Shown in pieces: positions 8,723 to 16,768 of a DNA stretch of 64,000 nucleotides (positions are counted from its first letter, which is position 1; each line of letters opens with the position of its first letter). The notes beneath the pieces are model-generated. The model searched no databases and had not been told where the DNA came from. It saw only the letters and a program-made list of their open reading frames with translations. The stretch is taken from NCBI GenBank assembly GCA_015066935.1, contig SVNK01000007.1:26803-90802 (forward strand), given 5' to 3'. Source of the DNA: Ruminococcus sp. (GTDB taxonomy: Bacteria > Bacillota > Clostridia > Oscillospirales > Ruminococcaceae). The position numbers and the translations under genes are program-made.

Positions 8723-9805
8723 ATGAGCAGAGTTTATAACTTCAGCGCAGGTCCCGCTGTACTTCCTGAGGAGGTACTCAAGGAAGCAGCAGACGAAATG
8801 ATGGATTACCAGGGATGCGGCATGTCCGTAATGGAGATGTCACACCGTTCAAAGGTATACGATAACATCATCAAGGAAGCAGAGCAGGATCTCCGTGACC
8901 TTATGAATATTCCCGATAACTACAAGGTTCTTTTCCTTCAGGGCGGTGCTTCACAGCAGTTCGCAGCAGTTCCCATGAACCTCATGAAGAACAAGAAGGC
9001 TGCTTACATCATCACAGGTCAGTGGGCAAAGAAGGCTTATCAGGAGGCTCAGATGTACGGTGAGGCTGTTGCAGTAGCTTCTTCCGCAGACAAGACTTTC
9101 TCATATATCCCCGATTGTTCAGACCTTGACATTCCCGAGGATGCAGATTACGTTTATATCTGCGAGAACAATACAATCTATGGTACAAAGTTCTGGGAGC
9201 TTCCCAACACAAAGGGTAAGGACCTCGTTTCCGACGTTTCTTCATGCTTCCTTTCAGAGCCTGTTGACGTATCAAAGTACGCTGTAATCTACGGCGGTGT
9301 TCAGAAGAACATCGGTCCCGCAGGCGTTGTAATCGCAATCATCCGTGAGGACCTCATCCGTGATGACGTTCTTGCAGGAACTCCCACAATGCTCAAGTGG
9401 AAGACACAGGCTGACAACGATTCACTCTACAATACACCTCCCTGCTACGGTATCTACATCTGCGGCAAGGTATTCAAGTGGCTCAAGAAGATGGGCGGTC
9501 TTGAGGCTATGAAGGCTCACAACGAGAAGAAGGCTGCTATCCTCTACGATTTCCTCGACAGAAGCAAGATGTTCAAGGCTACAGTTGAGAAGAAGGATCG
9601 TTCACTCATGAATGTTCCCTTCATCACAGGCAACGACGAGCTTGATGCAAAGTTCATCAAGGAGTCAAAGGCTGCAGGCTTCGAGAACCTCAAGGGTCAC
9701 AGAAGTGTTGGCGGTATGAGAGCTTCCATCTACAATGCTATGCCTATCGAGGGCGTTGAGAAGCTTGTTGCTTTCATGGAGAAGTTTGAGCAGGAGAATT
9801 CCTGA
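8723..9805 (+). CDS. serC: Phosphoserine aminotransferase
   Basis: A PLP enzyme converting 3-phosphohydroxypyruvate and glutamate to phosphoserine, step two of serine synthesis. 360 residues, normal length. The family N terminus YNFSAGPAVLPEEVL is intact. The PLP lysine lies in the GGVQKNIGPAG stretch, near residue 197, and the C-terminal GHRSVGGMRASIYNA substrate-binding segment is present. RBS GGAGG. It forms an operon with the phosphoglycerate dehydrogenase 46 bp downstream. Codon use is strongly biased to a few codons, typical of a highly expressed gene. Confidence 0.97.
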   Translation: MSRVYNFSAGPAVLPEEVLKEAADEMMDYQGCGMSVMEMSHRSKVYDNIIKEAEQDLRDLMNIPDNYKVLFLQGGASQQFAAVPMNLMKNKKAAYIITGQWAKKAYQEAQMYGEAVAVASSADKTFSYIPDCSDLDIPEDADYVYICENNTIYGTKFWELPNTKGKDLVSDVSSCFLSEPVDVSKYAVIYGGVQKNIGPAGVVIAIIREDLIRDDVLAGTPTMLKWKTQADNDSLYNTPPCYGIYICGKVFKWLKKMGGLEAMKAHNEKKAAILYDFLDRSKMFKATVEKKDRSLMNVPFITGNDELDAKFIKESKAAGFENLKGHRSVGGMRASIYNAMPIEGVEKLVAFMEKFEQENS

Positions 9806-9851
9806 TTTCTTCATAAGCCTTAATAAAGAAATATAAAGCGAGGTTATTGAA

Positions 9852-11015
9852 ATGTATAATATTCAGACACTTAACAAGATTTCTGCTATCGGTACAGATA
9901 TTTTTGATAAGAGCGTTTACTCGGTTTCCGACGACTGCGGCAACCCCGACGCTATCATGGTAAGAAGTGCAAAGATGCACGACATGACTTTCGGTGATAA
10001 GCTCATTGCTATCGCACGTGCAGGCGCAGGCGTAAACAACATCCCTGTTGAACGCTGTGCACAGGAGGGTATCTGTGTATTCAATACTCCCGGTGCAAAC
10101 GCAAACGCTGTTAAGGAGCTTGCTATCTGTGCACTTCTCCTTTCTTCAAGAAAGATTACAGAGTCTGCTGCATGGGCAGCTTCACTCAAGGGCACTCCCG
10201 ACGCTCCCAAGACTGTTGAGGGCGGCAAGTCCAAGTTTGCAGGTCCTGAGATTTACGGCAAGACACTCGGTGTAATCGGACTCGGTGCAATTGGCGGAAA
10301 GATTGCAAACACAGCAATCGCACTCGGCATGAAGGTTATCGGCTATGACCCTTACCTCTCCGTAAACGCTGCACTCCACCTTGACCCCGCTGTAAAGGTT
10401 GTTGCAGACATCAACGACATCTACAAGGACAGCGACTACATCACAATCCATATGCCTTACACTCCTCAGACAAAGAACACAATCGACGAGGAGCAGATCG
10501 CTATGATGAAGGACGGCGTGCGTCTCATCAACCTCGCAAGAGGAGAGCTTATCAACAGCGAGGCTGTTGTAAAGGCAATTGCTGACGGCAAGGTTGCAAA
10601 GTACATTACAGACTTCGCTGACGACGTTGTACTCGGCGTAGACGGCGTTATCGTACTTCCCCACCTCGGAGCTTCAACTCCCGAGAGCGAGGATAACTGT
10701 GCAGTTATGGCTGCTGAGGAGCTTATCGACTACATCGAGAACGGCAACATCAGAAACAGCGTAAACCTTCCCAACGCTTCAATGAACGCAATCGGCACAA
10801 AGATCTGTGTAATCCACAAGAACGTGCCCACAACACTTGCTTCAATCACAACAGTACTCGGCAACGAAGGTATCAATATCGAGAACATGGTTAATGCAAG
10901 CAAGAAGGAATTTGCTTACACAATGCTCGACGTAACAGGCGACATCCCTGCATCCGTTGAGGGCAAGATCAATGCTGTTGACGGCGTTATCCGTGTAAGA
11001 ATTCTTGCAAAGTAA
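9852..11015 (+). CDS. serA: D-3-phosphoglycerate dehydrogenase with ACT domain
   Basis: Oxidises 3-phosphoglycerate to phosphohydroxypyruvate using NAD, the first step of serine synthesis. 387 residues. It has a substrate-binding half, an inserted Rossmann domain with VIGLGAIGGKIA, the conserved LINLARGE segment, and HLGAST containing the catalytic His. The C-terminal ~70 residues form an ACT domain (VPTTLASITTVLGNEGINI) of the short SerA type, so serine feedback is plausible. It is the second gene of the serC operon. The product feeds SerC directly. Confidence 0.95.
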   Translation: MYNIQTLNKISAIGTDIFDKSVYSVSDDCGNPDAIMVRSAKMHDMTFGDKLIAIARAGAGVNNIPVERCAQEGICVFNTPGANANAVKELAICALLLSSRKITESAAWAASLKGTPDAPKTVEGGKSKFAGPEIYGKTLGVIGLGAIGGKIANTAIALGMKVIGYDPYLSVNAALHLDPAVKVVADINDIYKDSDYITIHMPYTPQTKNTIDEEQIAMMKDGVRLINLARGELINSEAVVKAIADGKVAKYITDFADDVVLGVDGVIVLPHLGASTPESEDNCAVMAAEELIDYIENGNIRNSVNLPNASMNAIGTKICVIHKNVPTTLASITTVLGNEGINIENMVNASKKEFAYTMLDVTGDIPASVEGKINAVDGVIRVRILAK

Positions 11016-11029
11016 TTCAATACATAAAT

Positions 11030-11286
11030 AAAGCTGCGAAGGAGAGTAGTAGCCGTGAGGTTGATTTCAGAGAGCCGTCGTTTGGTGCGAGGCGGTATGA
11101 GACTGCGGTGAAGTAGCTTCTGAGCTTCGGCGGTGAAATCTGGCAGTAGCCGTCGGCGTGATTCTCACGTTACAGGGAAGCCGTTACGATAAGGACGGCA
11201 TTGAGTGCGGAGTGTACTGCTCCGAATTCAGGTGGTAACACGGACTTAGTTCGCCCTGAACCTATTACAGGTTCGGGGCGATTTTT
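11030..11286 (+). ncRNA. T-box leader (tRNA-Val sensing) of valS
   Basis: A ~250-nt leader between serA and valS carries the T-box core AGGTGGTAACACGG (11230-11243). An intrinsic terminator follows (CGCCC/GAACCT pairing with AGGTTC/GGGGCG, 11252-11280, then TTTTTT). Upstream, the stem I region contains GGTGAAGTAGCTTCTGAGC, and the triplet GTA at 11113-11115 is in the right place for the specifier, reading valine. Uncharged tRNA-Val would pair there and stabilise the antiterminator, switching valS on. The T-box identity is clear. The exact specifier is an inference from layout. Confidence 0.92.
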
Positions 11287-11317
11287 TATAATTATACAAA
11301 AAAGGAGAGAAAATCCA

Positions 11318-13939
11318 ATGGCAAAGGAACTGGCAAAAGCTTATAATCCCAAGGATTTTGAGGACAGAATCTATGCCGCATGGAACGACAATGGCTGTTT
11401 CCGTGCAGAGGCTGACCCCAAGAAAACACCTTATACTATAGTAATTCCCCCTCCGAACATCACAGGACAGCTCCACATGGGACACGCCCTCGATGAAACA
11501 CTTCAGGACATCCTTATCCGCTGGAAGCGTATGAGTGGATATTCGGCACTGTGGCTTCCCGGTACAGACCACGCCGCAATCGCTACAGAGGCTAAAATCG
11601 TTGAGGCTATGCGTAAGGAAGGCGTTACAAAGGAGGACCTCGGACGTGACGGTTTCATGGAACGTGCATGGGAGTGGAAAAGACAGTACGGCGGCAGAAT
11701 CTGCGAACAGCTCAAGAAGCTCGGTTCATCCTGCGACTGGTCAAGAGAGCGTTTCACAATGGACGAGGGCTGTTCAAAGGCGGTAAAGGAAGTATTTGTA
11801 AAGTATTACGAAAAGGGACTCATCTACCGTGGCGAGAGAATCATCAACTGGTGTCCCAAATGTAAGACCTCACTTTCCGACGCAGAGGTAACATACGAGG
11901 ATCAGGCAGGTCATTTCTGGCACCTCCGCTATAAAATCAAGGACGCTGACGGCTATCTTGAACTTGCAACAACACGTCCCGAAACACTTCTCGGTGATAC
12001 AGCAGTAGCCGTAAACCCCAACGACGAGCGTTACAAGGAATTAGTCGGCAAGACGGTAATTCTCCCGATTGTTCACCGTGAGATTCCGATTGTTGCGGAC
12101 GATTACGTTGAAATGGACTTCGGAACAGGCGTTGTAAAGATTACTCCTGCCCACGACCCCAACGACTTTGAAGTGGGACTCCGTCACAAGCTTCCCGTTA
12201 TCAACGTAATGAACGACGACGCTACAATCGTTGACGATTATCCCAAGTATGCAGGCATGGAACGCTTCGACGCAAGAAAAGCTATCGTTGCAGACCTCGA
12301 AGCAGAGGGAGCACTCGTAAAAATCGAGGACTACAGCCATAATGTAGGTACATGCTACCGCTGTGGAACAACTGTTGAACCCAAGGTTTCAACACAGTGG
12401 TTCGTGAAGATGCAGCCTCTTGCACAGCCTGCAATCGACGCTGTAAAGAACGGCGACACAAAGTTCGTACCTGAAAGATTTGACAAGATTTATTTCCACT
12501 GGCTTGAAAACATCCGTGACTGGTGCATTTCACGTCAGATATGGTGGGGACACCAGATTCCTGCATTCTACTGTGACGAGTGCGGTGAAATGGTTGTAAC
12601 AAAGGAAGACGGAGCAGTTTGTCCCAAGTGCGGAAAGCCCATGCGTCAGGACCCTGACACTCTTGATACATGGTTCAGTTCTGCACTCTGGCCGTTCTCA
12701 ACACTCGGCTGGCCCGAAAATACAGAGGACCTCAATTACTTCTACCCCACAAATACACTTGTTACAGGCTACGACATCATCTTCTTCTGGGTAATCAGAA
12801 TGATGTTCAGCGGACTTGAGAACATGGGCAAGGTTCCCTTCGATACAGTTCTCATCCACGGTCTTGTACGTGACGCACAGGGACGCAAGATGTCCAAGTC
12901 GCTCGGAAACGGCATCGACCCGCTTGAAGTTATCGATGAGTACGGTGCGGACGCTCTCCGCTTTATGCTCGCAACAGGCAACTCTCCCGGAAACGATATG
13001 CGTTATATCGACGACAAGGTTAAGGCAGCACGTAACTTCGCAAACAAGCTCTGGAACGCTTCACGTTTCATCATGATGAATCTCCCCGACGATTTCGAGT
13101 TCACAGGACTTCCTGCCGACCTTGAAACAGAGGATAAGTGGCTTGTAAACAAGTTCAACAAGCTTGCAAAGGAAGTTGGCGAGAACCTTGAAAAGTTCGA
13201 GCTTGGCGTTGCCTCACAGAAGATTTACGACTTCATCTGGGACGTTTACTGCGACTGGTACATCGAAATCACAAAGCCCAGAATTCAGGCAGGCGGCGAG
13301 ACAATGGCAAAGGCACAGGCGGTTCTCGTATGGGCAATGCAGGGAATGCTCAAGCTTCTCCATCCGTTCATGCCGTTCATCACGGAGGAAATCTGGCAGG
13401 TTCTCACAAATGAGAAGTCGATGATTATCCTTGAAACTTACCCCACATACGACAGTTCAATCGACTACTCAGCAGAGGAAAAGTCATTTGAAAAGATTAT
13501 TTCAGCTATCAAGGCTGTAAGAAATACACGTACAGAGATGAACGTACCGCCCTCGGTAAAGGCAAAGCTTATCATCGAGACGGACGAGCCTGAGCTTTAT
13601 ACATCCTGTGCCGCATTCTTCGAGAAGCTTGCTTCCGCTTCATCTGTAGAGGCAGGTGCTTCCGTTGAACATGAGAACTGTGCAAATGCCGTTACAGACT
13701 CCGCAAGAATCTTCATTCCCATGGACGAACTCGTTGACAAGGAAAAGGAAATTGCACGTCTTGAAAAGGAAAAGGCAAAGGTTCAGAAGGACATCGACTT
13801 CCTCAGCGGTAAACTCAATAATCAGGGCTTTATCGCAAAGGCTCCCGAAAAACTCATCGAAGCTGAAAAGGCTAAGCTTGCAGTCGCACAGGAGAAAATG
13901 GCTAAAATCGAGCAGTCCATCGCTGCATTCAGGAATTAA
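11318..13939 (+). CDS. valS: Valyl-tRNA synthetase
   Basis: Charges tRNA-Val. 873 residues. Class I motifs: PPPNITGQLHMGHAL (HIGH) near 45 and GRKMSKSLGNG (KMSKS). The large CP1 editing domain contains TTRPETLLGDTAV. Cys-rich zinc regions (CPKC ... and CDEC/CPKC) and an anticodon-binding domain are present, and a C-terminal coiled coil typical of ValRS ends the protein. The frame is open further upstream into the leader, but the start at 11318 has AAGGAGAG 9 nt before it and lies after the T-box terminator, so the upstream extension is not translated. Confidence 0.97.
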   Translation: MAKELAKAYNPKDFEDRIYAAWNDNGCFRAEADPKKTPYTIVIPPPNITGQLHMGHALDETLQDILIRWKRMSGYSALWLPGTDHAAIATEAKIVEAMRKEGVTKEDLGRDGFMERAWEWKRQYGGRICEQLKKLGSSCDWSRERFTMDEGCSKAVKEVFVKYYEKGLIYRGERIINWCPKCKTSLSDAEVTYEDQAGHFWHLRYKIKDADGYLELATTRPETLLGDTAVAVNPNDERYKELVGKTVILPIVHREIPIVADDYVEMDFGTGVVKITPAHDPNDFEVGLRHKLPVINVMNDDATIVDDYPKYAGMERFDARKAIVADLEAEGALVKIEDYSHNVGTCYRCGTTVEPKVSTQWFVKMQPLAQPAIDAVKNGDTKFVPERFDKIYFHWLENIRDWCISRQIWWGHQIPAFYCDECGEMVVTKEDGAVCPKCGKPMRQDPDTLDTWFSSALWPFSTLGWPENTEDLNYFYPTNTLVTGYDIIFFWVIRMMFSGLENMGKVPFDTVLIHGLVRDAQGRKMSKSLGNGIDPLEVIDEYGADALRFMLATGNSPGNDMRYIDDKVKAARNFANKLWNASRFIMMNLPDDFEFTGLPADLETEDKWLVNKFNKLAKEVGENLEKFELGVASQKIYDFIWDVYCDWYIEITKPRIQAGGETMAKAQAVLVWAMQGMLKLLHPFMPFITEEIWQVLTNEKSMIILETYPTYDSSIDYSAEEKSFEKIISAIKAVRNTRTEMNVPPSVKAKLIIETDEPELYTSCAAFFEKLASASSVEAGASVEHENCANAVTDSARIFIPMDELVDKEKEIARLEKEKAKVQKDIDFLSGKLNNQGFIAKAPEKLIEAEKAKLAVAQEKMAKIEQSIAAFRN

Positions 13940-13950
13940 GGCTTATCGCA

Positions 13951-14189
13951 CATTACTGTAATTTATCAGGGAAGAACCTTTCTGAGGAAAGGTTCTTCCC
14001 CGAACCCCTTTCCAAAGACTTTTAATACAAATTTCAGTCAGGCAGGGCACACGTAAAAAAACATTGAATTCTTTGTTTGTATGGGGAGTGCCCTGTCCGA
14101 CTGAAATTTCATACTGAAAGTTTTAGGGAGGGAGTTTGAGGGAGGACCCTTTTTCAAAATGGTCTCCCTCAATAAACTGCAGTGATATG
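13951..14189 (+). repeat. Multi-hairpin interspersed element, copy 1
   Basis: First of three related copies (others at 24804-25090 and 58724-58999). From the left it has a closing-stem arm (13951-13966); hairpin 1, GGGAAGAACCTTTC/GAAAGGTTCTTCCC (13969-14000); then CCAAAGACTTTTAATACAAA. A long palindromic hairpin 2 follows, built from TTTCAGTC and CAGGGCAC with their complements (14033-14108), then CATACTGAAAGTTTTAGG. Hairpin 3 is GAGGGAG...CTCCCTC (14138-14170), and the closing-stem partner is at 14172-14189. The hairpin 2 and closing-stem sequences differ from the other copies but still pair. It fills the 280-bp gap between valS and the Dabb gene. Confidence 0.8.
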
Positions 14190-14220
14190 GTAAAAGCATA
14201 AATCTCAGGAGGTAGTTGAG

Positions 14221-14523
14221 ATGATAAAGCACATAGTAATGTTCAGACTCAAAGCCACAGAGGGAATGAGCGAATACGACAACGCACTTGAAGCGAAGAA
14301 GCGTTTTGAGGACGTAATTGCAAAGGTTGAGGAGCTTAAAAAGGGGGAGCTTGTTATCAACTCCGCTGACGCTCCCGAAAGCAATTACACAATCGCTCTT
14401 ATCTGTGATTTTGACGATATAGACGGACTTAACGCATATCAGGTGCACCCTGCGCACGTTGAGTTTGCGAAATTCATAGGCACAGTAAAGACAGAACGTG
14501 CCTGCATTGATTACGAATTTTAA
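14221..14523 (+). CDS. Dabb (stress-responsive A/B barrel) family protein
   Basis: A 100-residue dimeric alpha/beta-barrel type protein. The family start MIKHIVMFRLK and the late segment NAYQVHPAHVEFAKFI are clear. Dabb proteins include plant stress proteins and small bacterial proteins of unknown chemistry, some related to polyketide cyclases. No catalytic assignment is possible here. The RBS GGAGG lies 8 nt before the ATG. The SDR gene follows after 69 bp. Confidence 0.88.
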   Translation: MIKHIVMFRLKATEGMSEYDNALEAKKRFEDVIAKVEELKKGELVINSADAPESNYTIALICDFDDIDGLNAYQVHPAHVEFAKFIGTVKTERACIDYEF

Positions 14524-14592
14524 TGCGTAAACTGCATTAAAAATAAAAATTGCCGTCAGCACTGTACGGCGAAGAAAACGGAGGGAAAAATC

Positions 14593-15336
14593 ATGACAAA
14601 TGTAAAAGGCAAATGGGCACTTCTCACAGGTGCGAGCAGAGGAATCGGCTATCTTTCGGCGATTTACATGGCGAAGCTTGGCTGTAATCTGGTACTTCAC
14701 AGCAGAAAGGCAGAGCATTGTGCGAAGGTACTTGAGGAGGTAAAGGCACTCGGAGTTGAAGCATACGTGGTTGAAGCTGAACTTTCCGACCTTGATTCCG
14801 TAGAGAAGATGCTTCAGGAAATCGACGCAAAGGGTACACAGATTGACATCATTCTCAACAATGCGGGACTTCAGATTGCATACCGCACTGAATATCTCAC
14901 AACACCTGTGTCCGATTACGACATCAGCTTCAAGGTTAATACTACAGCTCCGATGATGATATGCTACCATTTCCTGCCAGCGATGCAGGAGAGAGGTTTC
15001 GGCAGAATCGTCAACACAACAAGCGGAATAGCACTTGAACCTGAGCAGGCAGGCTATTCGGCTGCAAAAGCGGCTCTCAACAAGGTTACGATTGACCTCG
15101 GCTCGAAGTATCAGGGAAGCGATATTGTGCTGAATCTGGCAGACCCCGGCTGGTGCAGAACAGAGCTTGGAGGACCAAATGCTCCTAACTCACCCGAAAG
15201 TGCACTTCCCGGAGTTCTGGTGGGTGCATTCGTGGACGACAAGAAGTCGGGACGTATCTTCTCTGCACAGGAATTCTCTGGAATGAGTCTTGAAGAAGCC
15301 GTTGCAAAGGCAGAGTCTATGGAGAGTCCGTACTGA
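14593..15336 (+). CDS. Short-chain dehydrogenase/reductase
   Basis: A 247-residue classical SDR with the cofactor motif TGASRGIGY at the N terminus, NNAG near 94, catalytic Ser in NTTSGIAL and the YSAAK active-site pair. The basic residues after the first beta strands (LHSRK) suggest NADP(H). The substrate is unknown. The stop codon overlaps the folC start by one base, so the two are translationally coupled, but no functional link to folate is evident. Confidence 0.9.
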   Translation: MTNVKGKWALLTGASRGIGYLSAIYMAKLGCNLVLHSRKAEHCAKVLEEVKALGVEAYVVEAELSDLDSVEKMLQEIDAKGTQIDIILNNAGLQIAYRTEYLTTPVSDYDISFKVNTTAPMMICYHFLPAMQERGFGRIVNTTSGIALEPEQAGYSAAKAALNKVTIDLGSKYQGSDIVLNLADPGWCRTELGGPNAPNSPESALPGVLVGAFVDDKKSGRIFSAQEFSGMSLEEAVAKAESMESPY

Positions 15337-16589
15337 TGAACATTGATGAGACCATGGATTTCATAAATTCCTTTTCGAAATCGGGGAAGGCGATAACCGA
15401 CCTTTCCCGTGCGAGAGGACTTATGGAACGTGTGGGAAATCCTGAAAAACAGCTGAAATTCATCCACGTTGCGGGGACTAACGGAAAAGGCTCGACGGTG
15501 GAGTACATCTCAAACGCTCTGATTCGTTCGGGTTTCAGGACGGGACAGTTCACTTCGCCTTTCATCACCCACTATGCCGACCGAATCCGCATAAACGGTC
15601 GGGAAATCGACGAGGAATCTCTCTGTGAAATTGCGGAGACCGTGAAAAATGCCGCAGACAGCAGAGATTATTCGCAGTTTGAGATTACCATGGCGATTGC
15701 GATGCTGTGGTATGTCCGTGAGAAGTGCGACATTGTTGTACTTGAGGTGGGAATCGGAGGTCTGCTCGACTGCACCAATGTTATACCGTCGCCTGTTGCG
15801 TCGGTTATAACGTCCATATCGCTCGACCACACGGCTATACTTGGCGACACCGTGGAGAAAATTGCTGTGCAGAAGGCAGGCATTGTCAAGGAAAACTCGG
15901 CGGTAGTGCTGTCGATGTACAACAAGAAAAGTGTCGGGGAGATTGTCGGCAAGGCGGCGTCTGAAAAGGGGAGTCTGCTCATACAGCCCGACGCAGACGC
16001 CTTTGAGATTCTTGGGATTTCCGCCGAGGGAAGCCGTTTCAGATACTGCGGCAGAGAATATACTGCGGCAATGATAGGCAGGTGGCAGTGCGTTAATGCG
16101 GTCACTGCGATTGAAGTCTGCCGATATATCCGAAGCTGTGGTTTTGACGTTTCTGAGGATAACATCGCAAAGTCCATTGAGACTTCCCGTGTAAAGGCGA
16201 GAGTCCAGTTTATTGGTGGGAATCCGCCTGTTATCGTGGACGGCGGTCACAATCCCGACGGCGTTGAAAATGTGATTTCCTTTGTCAGAGGAATAAAATG
16301 TATCGCAGCCGTCATGGGCATGGTCGATTCAAAGGATTACGAAAGCTCTGTCCGTAGAGTTGCACAGTACTGCGACGTAATTTATACCGTGGACGGCTTT
16401 GCCTATAACTGCATTCCTGCGGAAAAACTGGCGGAAACGGCAGGTCGGTATACGTTGTCGGACGCCTGCACAACTCTCGGAGAAGCTGTCGGCAAGGCAA
16501 AAAAATACGCCTGCGAAAACAGCGGCACAGTACTTGTCTGTGGCTCGCTCTACCTCGCAAGCGAATATCTGAACAATACGGAATTATAG
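15336..16589 (+). CDS. folC: Bifunctional folylpolyglutamate/dihydrofolate synthase
   Basis: An ATP-dependent ligase that adds glutamate to folates (and possibly to dihydropteroate). 417 residues. Mur-ligase fold with the P-loop VAGTNGKGST at about 44-53, TSPFITHYADRIRING, the central LEVGIGGLLDCTN, SLDHTAILG and the C-terminal domain with VDGGHNPDGV. The start ATG overlaps the SDR stop by one base. A strong terminator lies about 140 bp downstream, after a REP-like element. Confidence 0.93.
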   Translation: MNIDETMDFINSFSKSGKAITDLSRARGLMERVGNPEKQLKFIHVAGTNGKGSTVEYISNALIRSGFRTGQFTSPFITHYADRIRINGREIDEESLCEIAETVKNAADSRDYSQFEITMAIAMLWYVREKCDIVVLEVGIGGLLDCTNVIPSPVASVITSISLDHTAILGDTVEKIAVQKAGIVKENSAVVLSMYNKKSVGEIVGKAASEKGSLLIQPDADAFEILGISAEGSRFRYCGREYTAAMIGRWQCVNAVTAIEVCRYIRSCGFDVSEDNIAKSIETSRVKARVQFIGGNPPVIVDGGHNPDGVENVISFVRGIKCIAAVMGMVDSKDYESSVRRVAQYCDVIYTVDGFAYNCIPAEKLAETAGRYTLSDACTTLGEAVGKAKKYACENSGTVLVCGSLYLASEYLNNTEL

Positions 16590-16618
16590 AATTATTGAAT
16601 TGTCGGTACAATATATAT

Positions 16619-16730
16619 GCGGATGCCCAATGGGCATCCCTACAAATGGCTTTTTACATATATAAATGTAGGGACGACCATTGGTCGTCCGCTTGATATT
16701 TTGATTAAAATATGATTTATTGATAAACTC
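16619..16730 (+). repeat. REP-like element (TGTAGGGACGACC family), copy 1
   Basis: Two 26-bp arms face each other: a left arm at 16619-16644 and a right arm TGTAGGGACGACC... at 16667-16692. Each folds into its own hairpin (GGATGCCCAATGGGCATCC and GGACGACCATTGGTCGTCC). The two arms are inverted copies whose differences are compensated within each hairpin. A 38-bp AT-rich tail (to 16730), shared with copies at 22614 and 36790, ends directly at the folC/scfB terminator. Confidence 0.8.
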
Positions 16731-16762
16731 AATCCCCGATACGTCTGTATCGGGGATTTTTT
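16731..16762 (+). terminator. Strong intrinsic terminator between folC and scfB
   Basis: AATCCCCGATAC (16731-16742) and GTATCGGGGATT (16747-16758) form a 12-bp stem with a 4-nt loop, then TTTTTT. It ends the plus-strand folC unit and lies just past the scfB stop on the other strand. Confidence 0.88.
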
Positions 16763-16768
16763 CGTCAA

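Noticed and set aside
14038..14970. A 310-codon open frame on the minus strand across the Dabb and SDR genes
   Set aside because: It is antisense to two clear genes, has no RBS, and its tail is made of the repeat element. Its Cys/Phe-rich composition is that of a shadow frame.
15510..16250. A 246-codon minus-strand frame inside folC
   Set aside because: Antisense to a conserved gene, no RBS, no recognisable motif.
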